A stretch of 64,000 nucleotides of DNA, taken from contig CAJMRL010000011.1 in the NCBI GenBank assembly GCA_905215805.1, positions 1-64,000 of the forward strand, in the 5' to 3' direction. Positions 1 through 7,863 of this stretch are shown in pieces. This DNA is from an uncultured bacterium. GTDB taxonomy: Bacteria; Bacillota; Clostridia; UBA1381. Both the position numbers and the translations under genes were made by a program. Under the pieces are notes generated by a model. That model worked only from the letters and a program-made list of their open reading frames with translations. It did not search any database and had not been told where the DNA came from. Within the stretch, counting starts at the first letter, position 1; every line of letters starts with the position of its first letter.

Positions 1-210
1 TTCCTCAAGACGTACCACTGCTGCATTATTATCATTTACCATTTCCTCAAGACGTACTACTGCTGCATTATTATCATTTACTTTTTCCTCAAGACGTACC
101 ACTGCTGCATTATTATCATTTACCATTTCCTCAAGACGTCTCACTGCTTCATTATTATCATTTACCATTTCCTCAAGACGTCTCACTGCTGCATTATTAT
201 CATTTACCAT
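1..210. repeat. 42-bp tandem repeat, five near-identical units
   Basis: Five contiguous units begin at 1, 43, 85, 127 and 169, and a decayed sixth starts at 211. Units 1 and 3 are identical. Others differ by two to four bases, mainly at unit positions 14-16 (tacc, tact or tctc) and 23. Each unit encodes 14 residues, two heptads of the coiled coil, so unit gain or loss keeps the frame. More copies may lie left of the window. Confidence 0.95.
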
Positions 211-408
211 TTCCTCTAAATGATCCATTCGTCTGTTCGTATTAACTATATCTGCTTTCATAGTATCTATGTCTGTCTTCATAGTATCTATGTCTGTCTT
301 CATAGTATCTATGTCTGTCCGCATGCCATCTATAGACTCCTGCATCACATCAAGTCTATTATTAATCCCTTTGACTGATGATAAAATTTCAATTAATATT
401 TCATCCAT
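1..408 (-). CDS. Coiled-coil repeat protein, C-terminus beyond window
   Basis: This is the first 136 codons of a gene that runs off the left edge. The start is the ATG at 406-408, with a purine-rich ribosome site (GGGGGAAG) just upstream. After about 27 residues the protein becomes pure repeat. First come seven-residue units of the type TMKTDID, then fourteen-residue units of the type EEMVNDNNAAVRRL. The heptad spacing of hydrophobic residues predicts a long parallel coiled coil. There is no signal peptide or membrane segment in the visible part, so it is probably cytoplasmic or a tip or fibre-like structural protein. It lies 63 bases downstream of the MORN/RCC1 gene on the same strand. The function is not recognised. 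The missing C-terminus may hold the functional domain. Confidence 0.8.
   Translation of the reverse strand, partial: MDEILIEILSSVKGINNRLDVMQESIDGMRTDIDTMKTDIDTMKTDIDTMKADIVNTNRRMDHLEEMVNDNNAAVRRLEEMVNDNNEAVRRLEEMVNDNNAAVVRLEEKVNDNNAAVVRLEEMVNDNNAAVVRLEE
259..321. repeat. 21-bp tandem repeat, three units
   Basis: Three head-to-tail units start at 259, 280 and 301. The first two are identical and the third differs only at its last two bases. Each unit encodes one heptad (TMKTDID type) of the same coiled-coil gene. A more diverged copy sits on each side. Confidence 0.9.
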
Positions 409-471
409 AAAAACTTCCCCCTTTATAAAATATATTACCTAAAATATTATATCATATAAATTAACTACATG

Positions 472-2259
472 TCAAGACTCTTTCAGATAGACCTTTGTAA
501 TTTGCGTAGGCTCAAAAATACCTCCACTTATTCCGTGACCGGTCCGCGACGAATTATATCCTCCCCATGTCCATACTGTCCCATCATTTTTAAGAACAAT
601 TCCATACGACGATGTAACAATGCACTTTTTAACATCATCCATAAGCTTCTCACCATAAGGGTCAGACACATCCATCAATCCGCTGTCCTTGAGCGATTCC
701 TTTGCATTCCCGCAAAGCCACAGGGAATTGTCATTTTTTATTATCGCTCCTCCATCTATGTTTTTAACATCGTCAGCCACCTTTACAGGCTCTAAAACCT
801 TAGGCGAATACTCTTCTGCTCCTGCCGTCTTACCTGTATTGTAATAAAGATTATCCCAATACCAAGCAGTGCCATCATTTTTAAGAACATAAAAATTTAA
901 TCCATAACAATATATATCCTGCGCACCTTCCATAACCTTTACCGGCGTTTCAACACTATATGATAAATTTACATTGTCATACTCCGGCTCACAATATTCA
1001 AAATATACCTCTCCTGTATCAGTCATTGTCAAAAATCCATATTTGCCGCCCTCGACTTTGACTGCGCCGGGCACCTTTGAATCAGATAAAGACAGCTCTT
1101 CCCAATCCTCTGTATCCTTATATATACTATCTGTCTTTACAGGAACCTTATATTCCTCATTTTCGGATACTCTTCCGGAACCGTATATAGTTCCATCAGA
1201 TTTGATAAAATACATTGCTTCATCTCCAACCGCTATATCCGAAAATAAGCAATCGTCATCTGTAGGAATATAATTTATCTCCTGCCCTTCCATATCATAG
1301 TAGCCTTCATCCTCTATCATAAAACCATATAGATACTCCTTATTAGGCAAACCATATCTATAATATCCGCATTGAATATCATTTACATAATTACATTCAA
1401 TCCATTCCTCAACTGTATAATTCGTACTTCCGTAATATGAATTGTACACCTGCGTTAACAGCCCGTTTAATTTTCCATCTTTGTATCTCGCATATTGAGT
1501 AATATTCGTTGTACGATTATCCGAGCCTATATAATCCTGCGTGATCGTATACGCATTGCCGTTAAGGGAACCATTCTTAAAATATCCTCTCGTAGTTTCG
1601 GTTTTTACCTGACCAACAAGCTCTTTACCCATATCACGTGCAAAAACCTTCTCGCCCACTCCCTCAGGCTTACCGTCTTTTAGCTGTCCGGTATAGGTTG
1701 TTTTACTGAAGTCATCATCAACACTTAATACTATATTCTGCTTATCCTGTGCATTATCATAATTATAATCAATATCTGCTTTAAACATATCTATACTTAC
1801 AAGACGTTTATCATTGTCGTAATTAAATTCTCCGAATCTGGCAAGATGATCTATCTGTATAAGCGTCTGACCGTCTACATTATATGCATCTATTTGTTCG
1901 CCGTTCAAATATGTCTTTATATCTGTAGAATATACATCATATACATGTTCCCGCTGCCTGATAGAACTCTTTAAAATATTTATTTCTTCTATAGTAAGAC
2001 ATGCTTTTCTTTCATTCTCTGTATTCCTTGTTATAGATAATTTCCGCAAGGCGTCATTATATTCTACATCAAATCCATAATCCCTTAGATCCTCTGCTAT
2101 TACATATGTATAATCATTTATATTATATGATTTTATCGGTTCATAATCTATAAGTGCTCCTATATCTGTAGACAAAACCTCTCCCGTTATTTCAGCTGAT
2201 GCTGCAGGGGCTGCAAAAATAACAGCTGATGCAAAAATGATCGATGCTAACTTCTTCAT
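472..2259 (-). CDS. Exported protein with stalk-like, MORN and RCC1 repeats
   Basis: A 595-residue exported protein. The ATG at 2257-2259 is chosen because AGGAGG stands just before it; an upstream in-frame extension lacks such a site. Residues 1-22 form a signal peptide (MKKLASIIFASAVIF...). Residues 25-160 hold two copies of the copper-amine-oxidase-N-like 'stalk' motif (STDIGALIDYEPIKSY..., then STDIKTYLNGEQIDAY...). Next come MORN-type pieces (GQLKDGKPEGVG, RGYFKNGSLNG). The last 250 residues carry RCC1-type beta-propeller repeats (AIIKNDNSLWLCG, VLKNDGTVWTWGG). It is probably extracellular and cell-wall-associated. The precise role is unknown; RCC1 and MORN repeats usually serve as binding scaffolds. 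Confidence 0.85.
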   Translation of the reverse strand: MKKLASIIFASAVIFAAPAASAEITGEVLSTDIGALIDYEPIKSYNINDYTYVIAEDLRDYGFDVEYNDALRKLSITRNTENERKACLTIEEINILKSSIRQREHVYDVYSTDIKTYLNGEQIDAYNVDGQTLIQIDHLARFGEFNYDNDKRLVSIDMFKADIDYNYDNAQDKQNIVLSVDDDFSKTTYTGQLKDGKPEGVGEKVFARDMGKELVGQVKTETTRGYFKNGSLNGNAYTITQDYIGSDNRTTNITQYARYKDGKLNGLLTQVYNSYYGSTNYTVEEWIECNYVNDIQCGYYRYGLPNKEYLYGFMIEDEGYYDMEGQEINYIPTDDDCLFSDIAVGDEAMYFIKSDGTIYGSGRVSENEEYKVPVKTDSIYKDTEDWEELSLSDSKVPGAVKVEGGKYGFLTMTDTGEVYFEYCEPEYDNVNLSYSVETPVKVMEGAQDIYCYGLNFYVLKNDGTAWYWDNLYYNTGKTAGAEEYSPKVLEPVKVADDVKNIDGGAIIKNDNSLWLCGNAKESLKDSGLMDVSDPYGEKLMDDVKKCIVTSSYGIVLKNDGTVWTWGGYNSSRTGHGISGGIFEPTQITKVYLKES

Positions 2260-2420
2260 AGGCTTACCTCCTATCAATACGTATTTTTTATTTATTTTAT
2301 CATATCATATAAAATTATGCAATAGCTTTTAATTATATAAATTATTTTATATAATCCTGAATAACCACTCATGGCTGTACATATAAATTTATATAATTAT
2401 TTCTGAAAGGACATGTAACT

Positions 2421-2903
2421 ATGAATCTTACAATATATGCAGATAAACCGGAATATAAAAAAAATGATACAATTAACTATACGATAACAATAAATGCAGA
2501 TAAAGCAATCTCCGAAGCAACACTCGATATAATTCCAAGCACTGAAATATTTCCTGACGCTTTTATAGTTCCAGACACAGGAAACGTAACCTCATCTGAC
2601 AGTAACACCCTTATAAGCACTTACGTTAAAGACGGTATATACAGCCTTGCTATTGACAACCCAGCCCAAAATGAACTAAAGCTGTATATACCGGCTTATG
2701 TAGGAGAACATATAAGACGCTCAAATACCGTTTCTGTGATCGCCGACATTACATACTCCGATAACTCTCGTGATAACGCATACTCACAACTGACACTTTC
2801 TGAAAATACACCTCTTATTCTTATTATCATGCTTTTTATAGCCTCAATCATGGTATCATCTGTTATAATATATTTACTGAAAAAACTATATTTCAGCGAT
2901 TAA
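2421..2903 (+). CDS. Small beta-rich protein with C-terminal membrane anchor
   Basis: A 160-residue protein not assigned to a named family. The ATG follows a GAAAGGA ribosome site, and the frame is closed by a stop upstream, so no longer start is available. Residues 1-125 look like an Ig or CARDB-type beta sandwich (NLTIYADKPEYKKNDTINYT). Residues about 131-153 form one hydrophobic helix followed by Lys-Lys. There is no N-terminal signal peptide, which is odd for this fold. A tail-anchored protein would keep the domain inside the cell unless export is unconventional. Its 3' end overlaps the convergent sirtuin gene by 11 bases. Confidence 0.7.
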   Translation: MNLTIYADKPEYKKNDTINYTITINADKAISEATLDIIPSTEIFPDAFIVPDTGNVTSSDSNTLISTYVKDGIYSLAIDNPAQNELKLYIPAYVGEHIRRSNTVSVIADITYSDNSRDNAYSQLTLSENTPLILIIMLFIASIMVSSVIIYLLKKLYFSD

Positions 2904-3618
2904 TATTATCCATTACGCTTGAAAAAACATCAGCTATAGAACCGCGTATTAAAATATCCGCCTCAGAATCAAAAGCAGTTTCGTCCCTGTTTATTATAAC
3001 GAGTCTGCTTCCCATAAAACTGTCTATAAGCCCCGCTGCCGGATATACTCTTAAGGAAGTTCCTCCTACTATCAGAACGTCTGCGCATTCACAAAATGCT
3101 TTAGACATATCATATATGTACCTGTCCAGCGGTTCATCATAAAGCACAACATCTGGCTTTATTATTCCGCCGCATTCGCACCTCGGAATTCCCGTTCCTT
3201 CTGAAATATATTCAACAGAATATGATTTTCCACATTCTGTGCAATAATTGTAATAAACCGAACCATGAAGCTCATATACCCTGTTACTGCCCGCAGCCCG
3301 ATGCAGTCCGTCTATATTTTGAGTGATTACCGCGCTGAGCTTACCCATCTTTTCAAGCTTTGCTAAAGCATAATGAGATGCATTAGGTTTTGCGTTCGGA
3401 TGCAGAATATTTTTTCTGTAAAATCGAAAGAATTCCTCAGGCTTTTCTTCAAAAAATTTGCGCGAAAGAATATCCTCAGGAGAATATTCATATTCCATAG
3501 AATATATCCCATTTTTCCCGCGAAAATCCGGTATTCCGCTTTCTGTAGAAACTCCCGCTCCGCCGAAAAATACGATCCCATTATTCTTTTTAATTATATC
3601 TATAAGCTCATCATACAT
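2893..3618 (-). CDS. cobB: NAD-dependent protein deacylase (Sir2/CobB sirtuin)
   Basis: A 241-residue sirtuin, which removes acyl groups from lysines using NAD+ and yields nicotinamide and O-acyl-ADP-ribose. Motifs visible in order are GGAGVSTESGIPDFRG (NAD binding), TQNIDGLHRAAG, HGS with the catalytic histidine, a zinc site made from CTEC and CEC pairs, GGTSLRVYPA and VIINRDE. The ATG at 3616-3618 is preferred over the TTG fifteen bases upstream because GGAGAG lies at proper spacing before it. It overlaps the end of the rhamnosidase gene by 8 bases, so it is the last gene of the ftsK-ygiQ-folD-rhamnosidase chain. It is probably cytoplasmic. Confidence 0.93.
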   Translation of the reverse strand: MYDELIDIIKKNNGIVFFGGAGVSTESGIPDFRGKNGIYSMEYEYSPEDILSRKFFEEKPEEFFRFYRKNILHPNAKPNASHYALAKLEKMGKLSAVITQNIDGLHRAAGSNRVYELHGSVYYNYCTECGKSYSVEYISEGTGIPRCECGGIIKPDVVLYDEPLDRYIYDMSKAFCECADVLIVGGTSLRVYPAAGLIDSFMGSRLVIINRDETAFDSEADILIRGSIADVFSSVMDNINR

Positions 3619-6600
3619 TATTTCGCTCTCCAAAAATGAATTTATAATTTCCGCTTAACAGCTCAAATCGTTTCTTAGCATCTGCATCCGTTTTTGCTGA
3701 TTTTATATAATTCTTTCCCATGACACATTTTATCTGTACATCAGGCAAAATCAGCATAGCCGATGTATTCGCGGGAATACTGCATTCATATGTAATACAA
3801 TTTCCCTCAATACTCCAGCTTGACTTGATTTTTCCGCACGGCGACTCATGCCATCCTCTCGCCCATTCAAGCTCCGAACTGAATACCGGCTTTAGTATAA
3901 TACGCCTATATCCTGTTTCACCGTTTTTCTCAGAGCTGTTTATACCTAAAATCGAGCTGAACAGCCATTCCCCTATCGCTCCGTAAGAATAGTGATTAAA
4001 AGAATTCATAAGCGCATTGCCAAACTCTCCTGTTTCTGCTACATACGAATTCCACCGCTCCCATATAGTAGTAGCTCCGTTTATTACGCTATAGAGCCAT
4101 CCCGGATTTTTTTCATTCTTTAACAGTTTATATGCCATATCCGTCAGTCCTGCTTTTTCAAGTGCCGGAGCAAGATGTGAAATCCCTAAAAAGCCTACTG
4201 ATAAGCAGCCGCATCTTTCATCTATCGAACGTTTAAAAAATAAAGCTGTATTTTTCATAAGCTTTTCCGGGATCAGTCCAAAATCAATGGCAAGTGCATA
4301 GGCCGTTTGGCTTGGATGTGAATTTGGGCTCTTCTCTGAATAATAGGTTTTATTTATAATATTCCCATTATCGTCACGATCGCTTATACTCATCTCTCCC
4401 CAATATTCTATAGAACCGTCACTGCATACCCATGCCTCGTTGAATGCTTTCTTTATATTTTCAAATCGCTCCCTGTAGTACTTTTCCTTATCAGGCTTAT
4501 CAAGCACTCTGCATACTCTTGCCATTATATCTGAAACATGCGCTGCATAAGCTGTTGCCGATAATATAAAAGGCGTTGACCTGTCATAGGCAAGGTGATC
4601 CCCTCTTGACTGCTGAACCTGTATAAACGGCTCTGAAGACATATCCGACTGTTCCGCTGCTTCTTTCCCGTCAACAGTTCTAATTCCGTAATTCTGCCTG
4701 TCTGACCTGCTCTGATATTCTATCCAAGCCTCCATCATTTTATAGTTATCCCTAAGGATTTTCTCATCACCATATGCAATATACATCTTCCATGGCACTA
4801 TTACTGCCGCATCTCCCCAGCCGGCACATCCTGCCGGACGGTTATCCCCTCCGAGAGGCGCTGTATCCGGCACCGCTCCGTTTTTATTATAAAGCTTCTG
4901 AGCATCACGCAAATCAATCAGCCATTTATCCATAAACGCTCTTACATTCATATTATAAGCAGCAGTTGCCGCAAAAACCTGCGCATCGCCTGTCCAGCCC
5001 ATACGCTCATTTCTCTGCGGACAATCCGTAAAAACAAGCAGTGAATTACCTCGCTGTCCCCACTGGATATTGCTCTGCAGTTTATTTATTTTTTCATTCG
5101 AACATTCAAAACCACCGGTCATTTCCCGTGTATTTGTAATAACAAGACCCTCTACAGATAAAATTACTTTCTCCGCAAGCTCCTTAGTCAATTCAAAACC
5201 GTTTCCTGTTATTTCAACATACCTAAAGCCATGTGAAGTAAACTCAGGCACAAAGCACTCCCCGCAACAGCTTCCCTTCAATGTATATACATCCGTATTT
5301 GCAGCTGTGCGTAGATTTTGCAGATACAGCTCTCCGCTGTTATAGCACATTTCTCCGTATCTAATCTTTAGAGATAATCCCCTATTTCCTTTAACCTTAA
5401 TCTTTAAAGTTCCGGTCATATTCTGACCCAAATCATATACAAAATGCCCCTTTGGCGTTTCTATCATTCCTACCGGCTTAAGTATGCGCTCAACTTCAGC
5501 CTCAGGTCCATACTGCACCGAGAGCTCAAACTTTTCATTTTCAATCCTGCCGTTTGTTGCCTGTACATTTTCCGGATTAGGTACAATCTCACATTTATTC
5601 CACCGCTCATCATATAAATCAAGCACGTCATATTCAGCTCTTGCGTCATAGCTCTCTCCGTCAAGGTAATCCGCATCAATAACCGGTCCTTTATATGTAT
5701 ACTGCCAGTCGTCTCCTGTAACTATGGTTTCACAACTATCATCGTCATATTCAATTATCATCATCGCTATAAACGAATTTTTTATTCCGTATACCATAGG
5801 CTCCAAAGAATATCCCACATAGCCTGTATAATATCCTTTTGTTACTATTGCAGATATTGCATTATATCCTTCATGCAAAATGCTTCCAATATCATATATC
5901 TGATACTGTATTCTCTTCCTGTAGTCGGTAAATCCGGGATTATAAAATCCGTTGCCTGCCTTTTTTCCGTTTATATATACATTATAAAAACCACGCGCTG
6001 AAGCATATAATCTTGCTTTCCTTATTTTTCGCTTACATTCAAAGATATGCCTTACGTTCAAAGAGGGAACGGCACTTATAAGATTAAATTCATTAGCAAC
6101 AGTAAGCACTCCGTCTGACACTGTACCAAGCATTGACGCCGCTCCGCCGTCTCTCAAAAAATTGTCGTACAACAAACACTTTTCTATGTTATCTGAAATA
6201 TCCTCTGCTTTTATCTCTTTAAATTGCGAACATTCCCTATCCTGTCTTATCCCAAAAAGAAACATCCCGGTCTTTCTTGGTTGATTTCCTATGTTATCAG
6301 GCATAAGCTCTTCATTTATAATAATTATACCGTTGATTTCTAAATTAACAAGCCGGTGTTTTATTGACAATACAAGTCTATTATATCTTTCAAGCTCTAT
6401 TCCGTCCGGGAGCTCATATCCGTCTTTATTTCCAAGCACACGCACATACGGCGCATTTTTTCTATAACAGTCATATTCGCCGTTCCATGCGTTATCACCG
6501 TATTCACGGACATATATCCTTTTGTGCTCTATTTTAAAGCCTACATAATTATCTTTATTACGTGCAGCTGCCGCAAATTCTATTATTGAATCAGTTTTAA

Positions 6601-7015
6601 ACACTGCACTTATACGATAATTTTTCAACCCGGCTGTATTAACTGCTTCGCCCGGAGCGCCTATCCATTGCGCCCCTCTCCAAGCAGACAAATCCCCGCT
6701 CATAAGCCCGGTTTCAAACCACGCTGTATCGCCGCTGCATTTTTCTCCGTTTTCCGCGGTTATCTCAACCGACCAGTAATATCTTTTACACGGCTCAAGA
6801 GTCTTGCCATTATAAGCTATATTAATAGATATTCCGGAGAAAATCTCTCCGGAATCCCAAACTACATATTCTAAATTTTCATCAGCAGCTACTATAATTC
6901 TATAGGAACGTTGATAAACATTTCTTTCCTGTGAAAAAATCTTCCATGAAAAATCTGCCTTTTCTACCCCTATCGGATTTAAAGAAGAGCTGCATCTCAT
7001 ATCATAAATTCTCAT
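3611..7015 (-). CDS. Alpha-L-rhamnosidase, glycoside hydrolase family 78
   Basis: A 1134-residue GH78 enzyme that releases terminal alpha-L-rhamnose from pectic or flavonoid glycosides by an inverting mechanism. Domains in order: an N-terminal Ig-like domain (1-110), an inserted lectin/LamG-like module (about 130-280), the Bac_rhamnosid_N sandwich (about 330-480, ARGFYNVYINGKKAGNGF), a concanavalin-like domain (YDLGQNMTGTL), and the (alpha/alpha)6 barrel. The barrel carries CPQRNERMGWTGDAQ near residue 665, with the presumed general acid Glu, and the later TTIWERWNSY near 980. No signal peptide is present, so it should act on imported oligosaccharides in the cytoplasm. The ATG overlaps the folD stop (ATGA), implying translational coupling. 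It is somewhat longer than many GH78 enzymes because of the inserted module. Confidence 0.93.
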   Translation of the reverse strand: MRIYDMRCSSSLNPIGVEKADFSWKIFSQERNVYQRSYRIIVAADENLEYVVWDSGEIFSGISINIAYNGKTLEPCKRYYWSVEITAENGEKCSGDTAWFETGLMSGDLSAWRGAQWIGAPGEAVNTAGLKNYRISAVFKTDSIIEFAAAARNKDNYVGFKIEHKRIYVREYGDNAWNGEYDCYRKNAPYVRVLGNKDGYELPDGIELERYNRLVLSIKHRLVNLEINGIIIINEELMPDNIGNQPRKTGMFLFGIRQDRECSQFKEIKAEDISDNIEKCLLYDNFLRDGGAASMLGTVSDGVLTVANEFNLISAVPSLNVRHIFECKRKIRKARLYASARGFYNVYINGKKAGNGFYNPGFTDYRKRIQYQIYDIGSILHEGYNAISAIVTKGYYTGYVGYSLEPMVYGIKNSFIAMMIIEYDDDSCETIVTGDDWQYTYKGPVIDADYLDGESYDARAEYDVLDLYDERWNKCEIVPNPENVQATNGRIENEKFELSVQYGPEAEVERILKPVGMIETPKGHFVYDLGQNMTGTLKIKVKGNRGLSLKIRYGEMCYNSGELYLQNLRTAANTDVYTLKGSCCGECFVPEFTSHGFRYVEITGNGFELTKELAEKVILSVEGLVITNTREMTGGFECSNEKINKLQSNIQWGQRGNSLLVFTDCPQRNERMGWTGDAQVFAATAAYNMNVRAFMDKWLIDLRDAQKLYNKNGAVPDTAPLGGDNRPAGCAGWGDAAVIVPWKMYIAYGDEKILRDNYKMMEAWIEYQSRSDRQNYGIRTVDGKEAAEQSDMSSEPFIQVQQSRGDHLAYDRSTPFILSATAYAAHVSDIMARVCRVLDKPDKEKYYRERFENIKKAFNEAWVCSDGSIEYWGEMSISDRDDNGNIINKTYYSEKSPNSHPSQTAYALAIDFGLIPEKLMKNTALFFKRSIDERCGCLSVGFLGISHLAPALEKAGLTDMAYKLLKNEKNPGWLYSVINGATTIWERWNSYVAETGEFGNALMNSFNHYSYGAIGEWLFSSILGINSSEKNGETGYRRIILKPVFSSELEWARGWHESPCGKIKSSWSIEGNCITYECSIPANTSAMLILPDVQIKCVMGKNYIKSAKTDADAKKRFELLSGNYKFIFGERNNV

Positions 7016-7863
7016 TTTGTTTTATTTATTTCCGCTGCCTTTATTGTATTTTTCATAAGCATTGCAATTGTCATAGGACCTACCCCGCCCGGAACAGGCG
7101 TTATTGCCGCTGCTTTTTTCTCCGCTCCCTCAAATTCAACATCGCCAACGAGCTTCTTCGGCGCGATTCTGTTTATTCCAACATCTATTACGACTGCTCC
7201 TTCTTTTATCATATCCGCTGTAATAAACTCCGGCTTACCTATTGCCGCCACAAGAATATCAGCCTGCCTTGTCTTCTCGGCAAGATTTTTTGTTCTTGAA
7301 TGGCATATAGTAACAGTACCGTTCTGATGCAGCAAAAGCATTGACATCGGTTTTCCGACTATATTGCTTCTTCCGACTATCACGCACTCCTTGCCGTTTA
7401 CATCTATTCCGCTTTCCTTTATTAGCTCCATAACACCGGCAGGAGTACACGGGACAAAATCATAATTACCCGTCATTATTTTTCCCACATTGACCGGATG
7501 AAACGCATCTACATCCTTTTTAGGATTTATAGCGTTTATTATAGCCTGTTCATTTATGTGCTCAGGCACCGGAAGCTGACATAATATACCTGATACGGTA
7601 TCATCATTATTAAGCTTTTCTATAAGCTCAAGCAGCTCTTCCTGTGTTGTTTCCTCCGGAAGTGCATATTCCAACGAACGTATACCGCAGTATTCACAAG
7701 CCTTCTTTTTATTATTAACATATACCTTACTTGCCGGATCTTCTCCCACGATTATTACGGCGAGAGCGGGATTTATTCCCTTTTCTTTCAGTTCTGCTAC
7801 TTTGATTTTCAGCTCGTCCTTTATTCTTGCCGAAACCTCCTTGCCCATTAACAGCTTTGCCAT
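7012..7863 (-). CDS. folD: Methylenetetrahydrofolate dehydrogenase/cyclohydrolase FolD
   Basis: A 283-residue bifunctional enzyme that interconverts methylene-, methenyl- and 10-formyl-tetrahydrofolate for one-carbon metabolism. Seen in the sequence: SKVYVNNKKKACE with the catalytic lysine region, CQLPVPEH, the NADP-binding GRSNIVGKPMSMLL motif, and the C-terminal TPVPGGVGPMTIAMLM signature. The ATG at 7861-7863 follows AAGGAGGAACAATC; the longer in-frame start would swallow this ribosome site. The first 45 codons overlap the end of ygiQ in another frame, and its stop overlaps the rhamnosidase start by four bases. It is cytoplasmic and normal in length. Confidence 0.95.
   Translation of the reverse strand: MAKLLMGKEVSARIKDELKIKVAELKEKGINPALAVIIVGEDPASKVYVNNKKKACEYCGIRSLEYALPEETTQEELLELIEKLNNDDTVSGILCQLPVPEHINEQAIINAINPKKDVDAFHPVNVGKIMTGNYDFVPCTPAGVMELIKESGIDVNGKECVIVGRSNIVGKPMSMLLLHQNGTVTICHSRTKNLAEKTRQADILVAAIGKPEFITADMIKEGAVVIDVGINRIAPKKLVGDVEFEGAEKKAAAITPVPGGVGPMTIAMLMKNTIKAAEINKTK

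Noticed and set aside
1..210. Repeat array as a possible CRISPR
   Set aside because: The units are contiguous with no spacers and continue an open frame encoding heptads.
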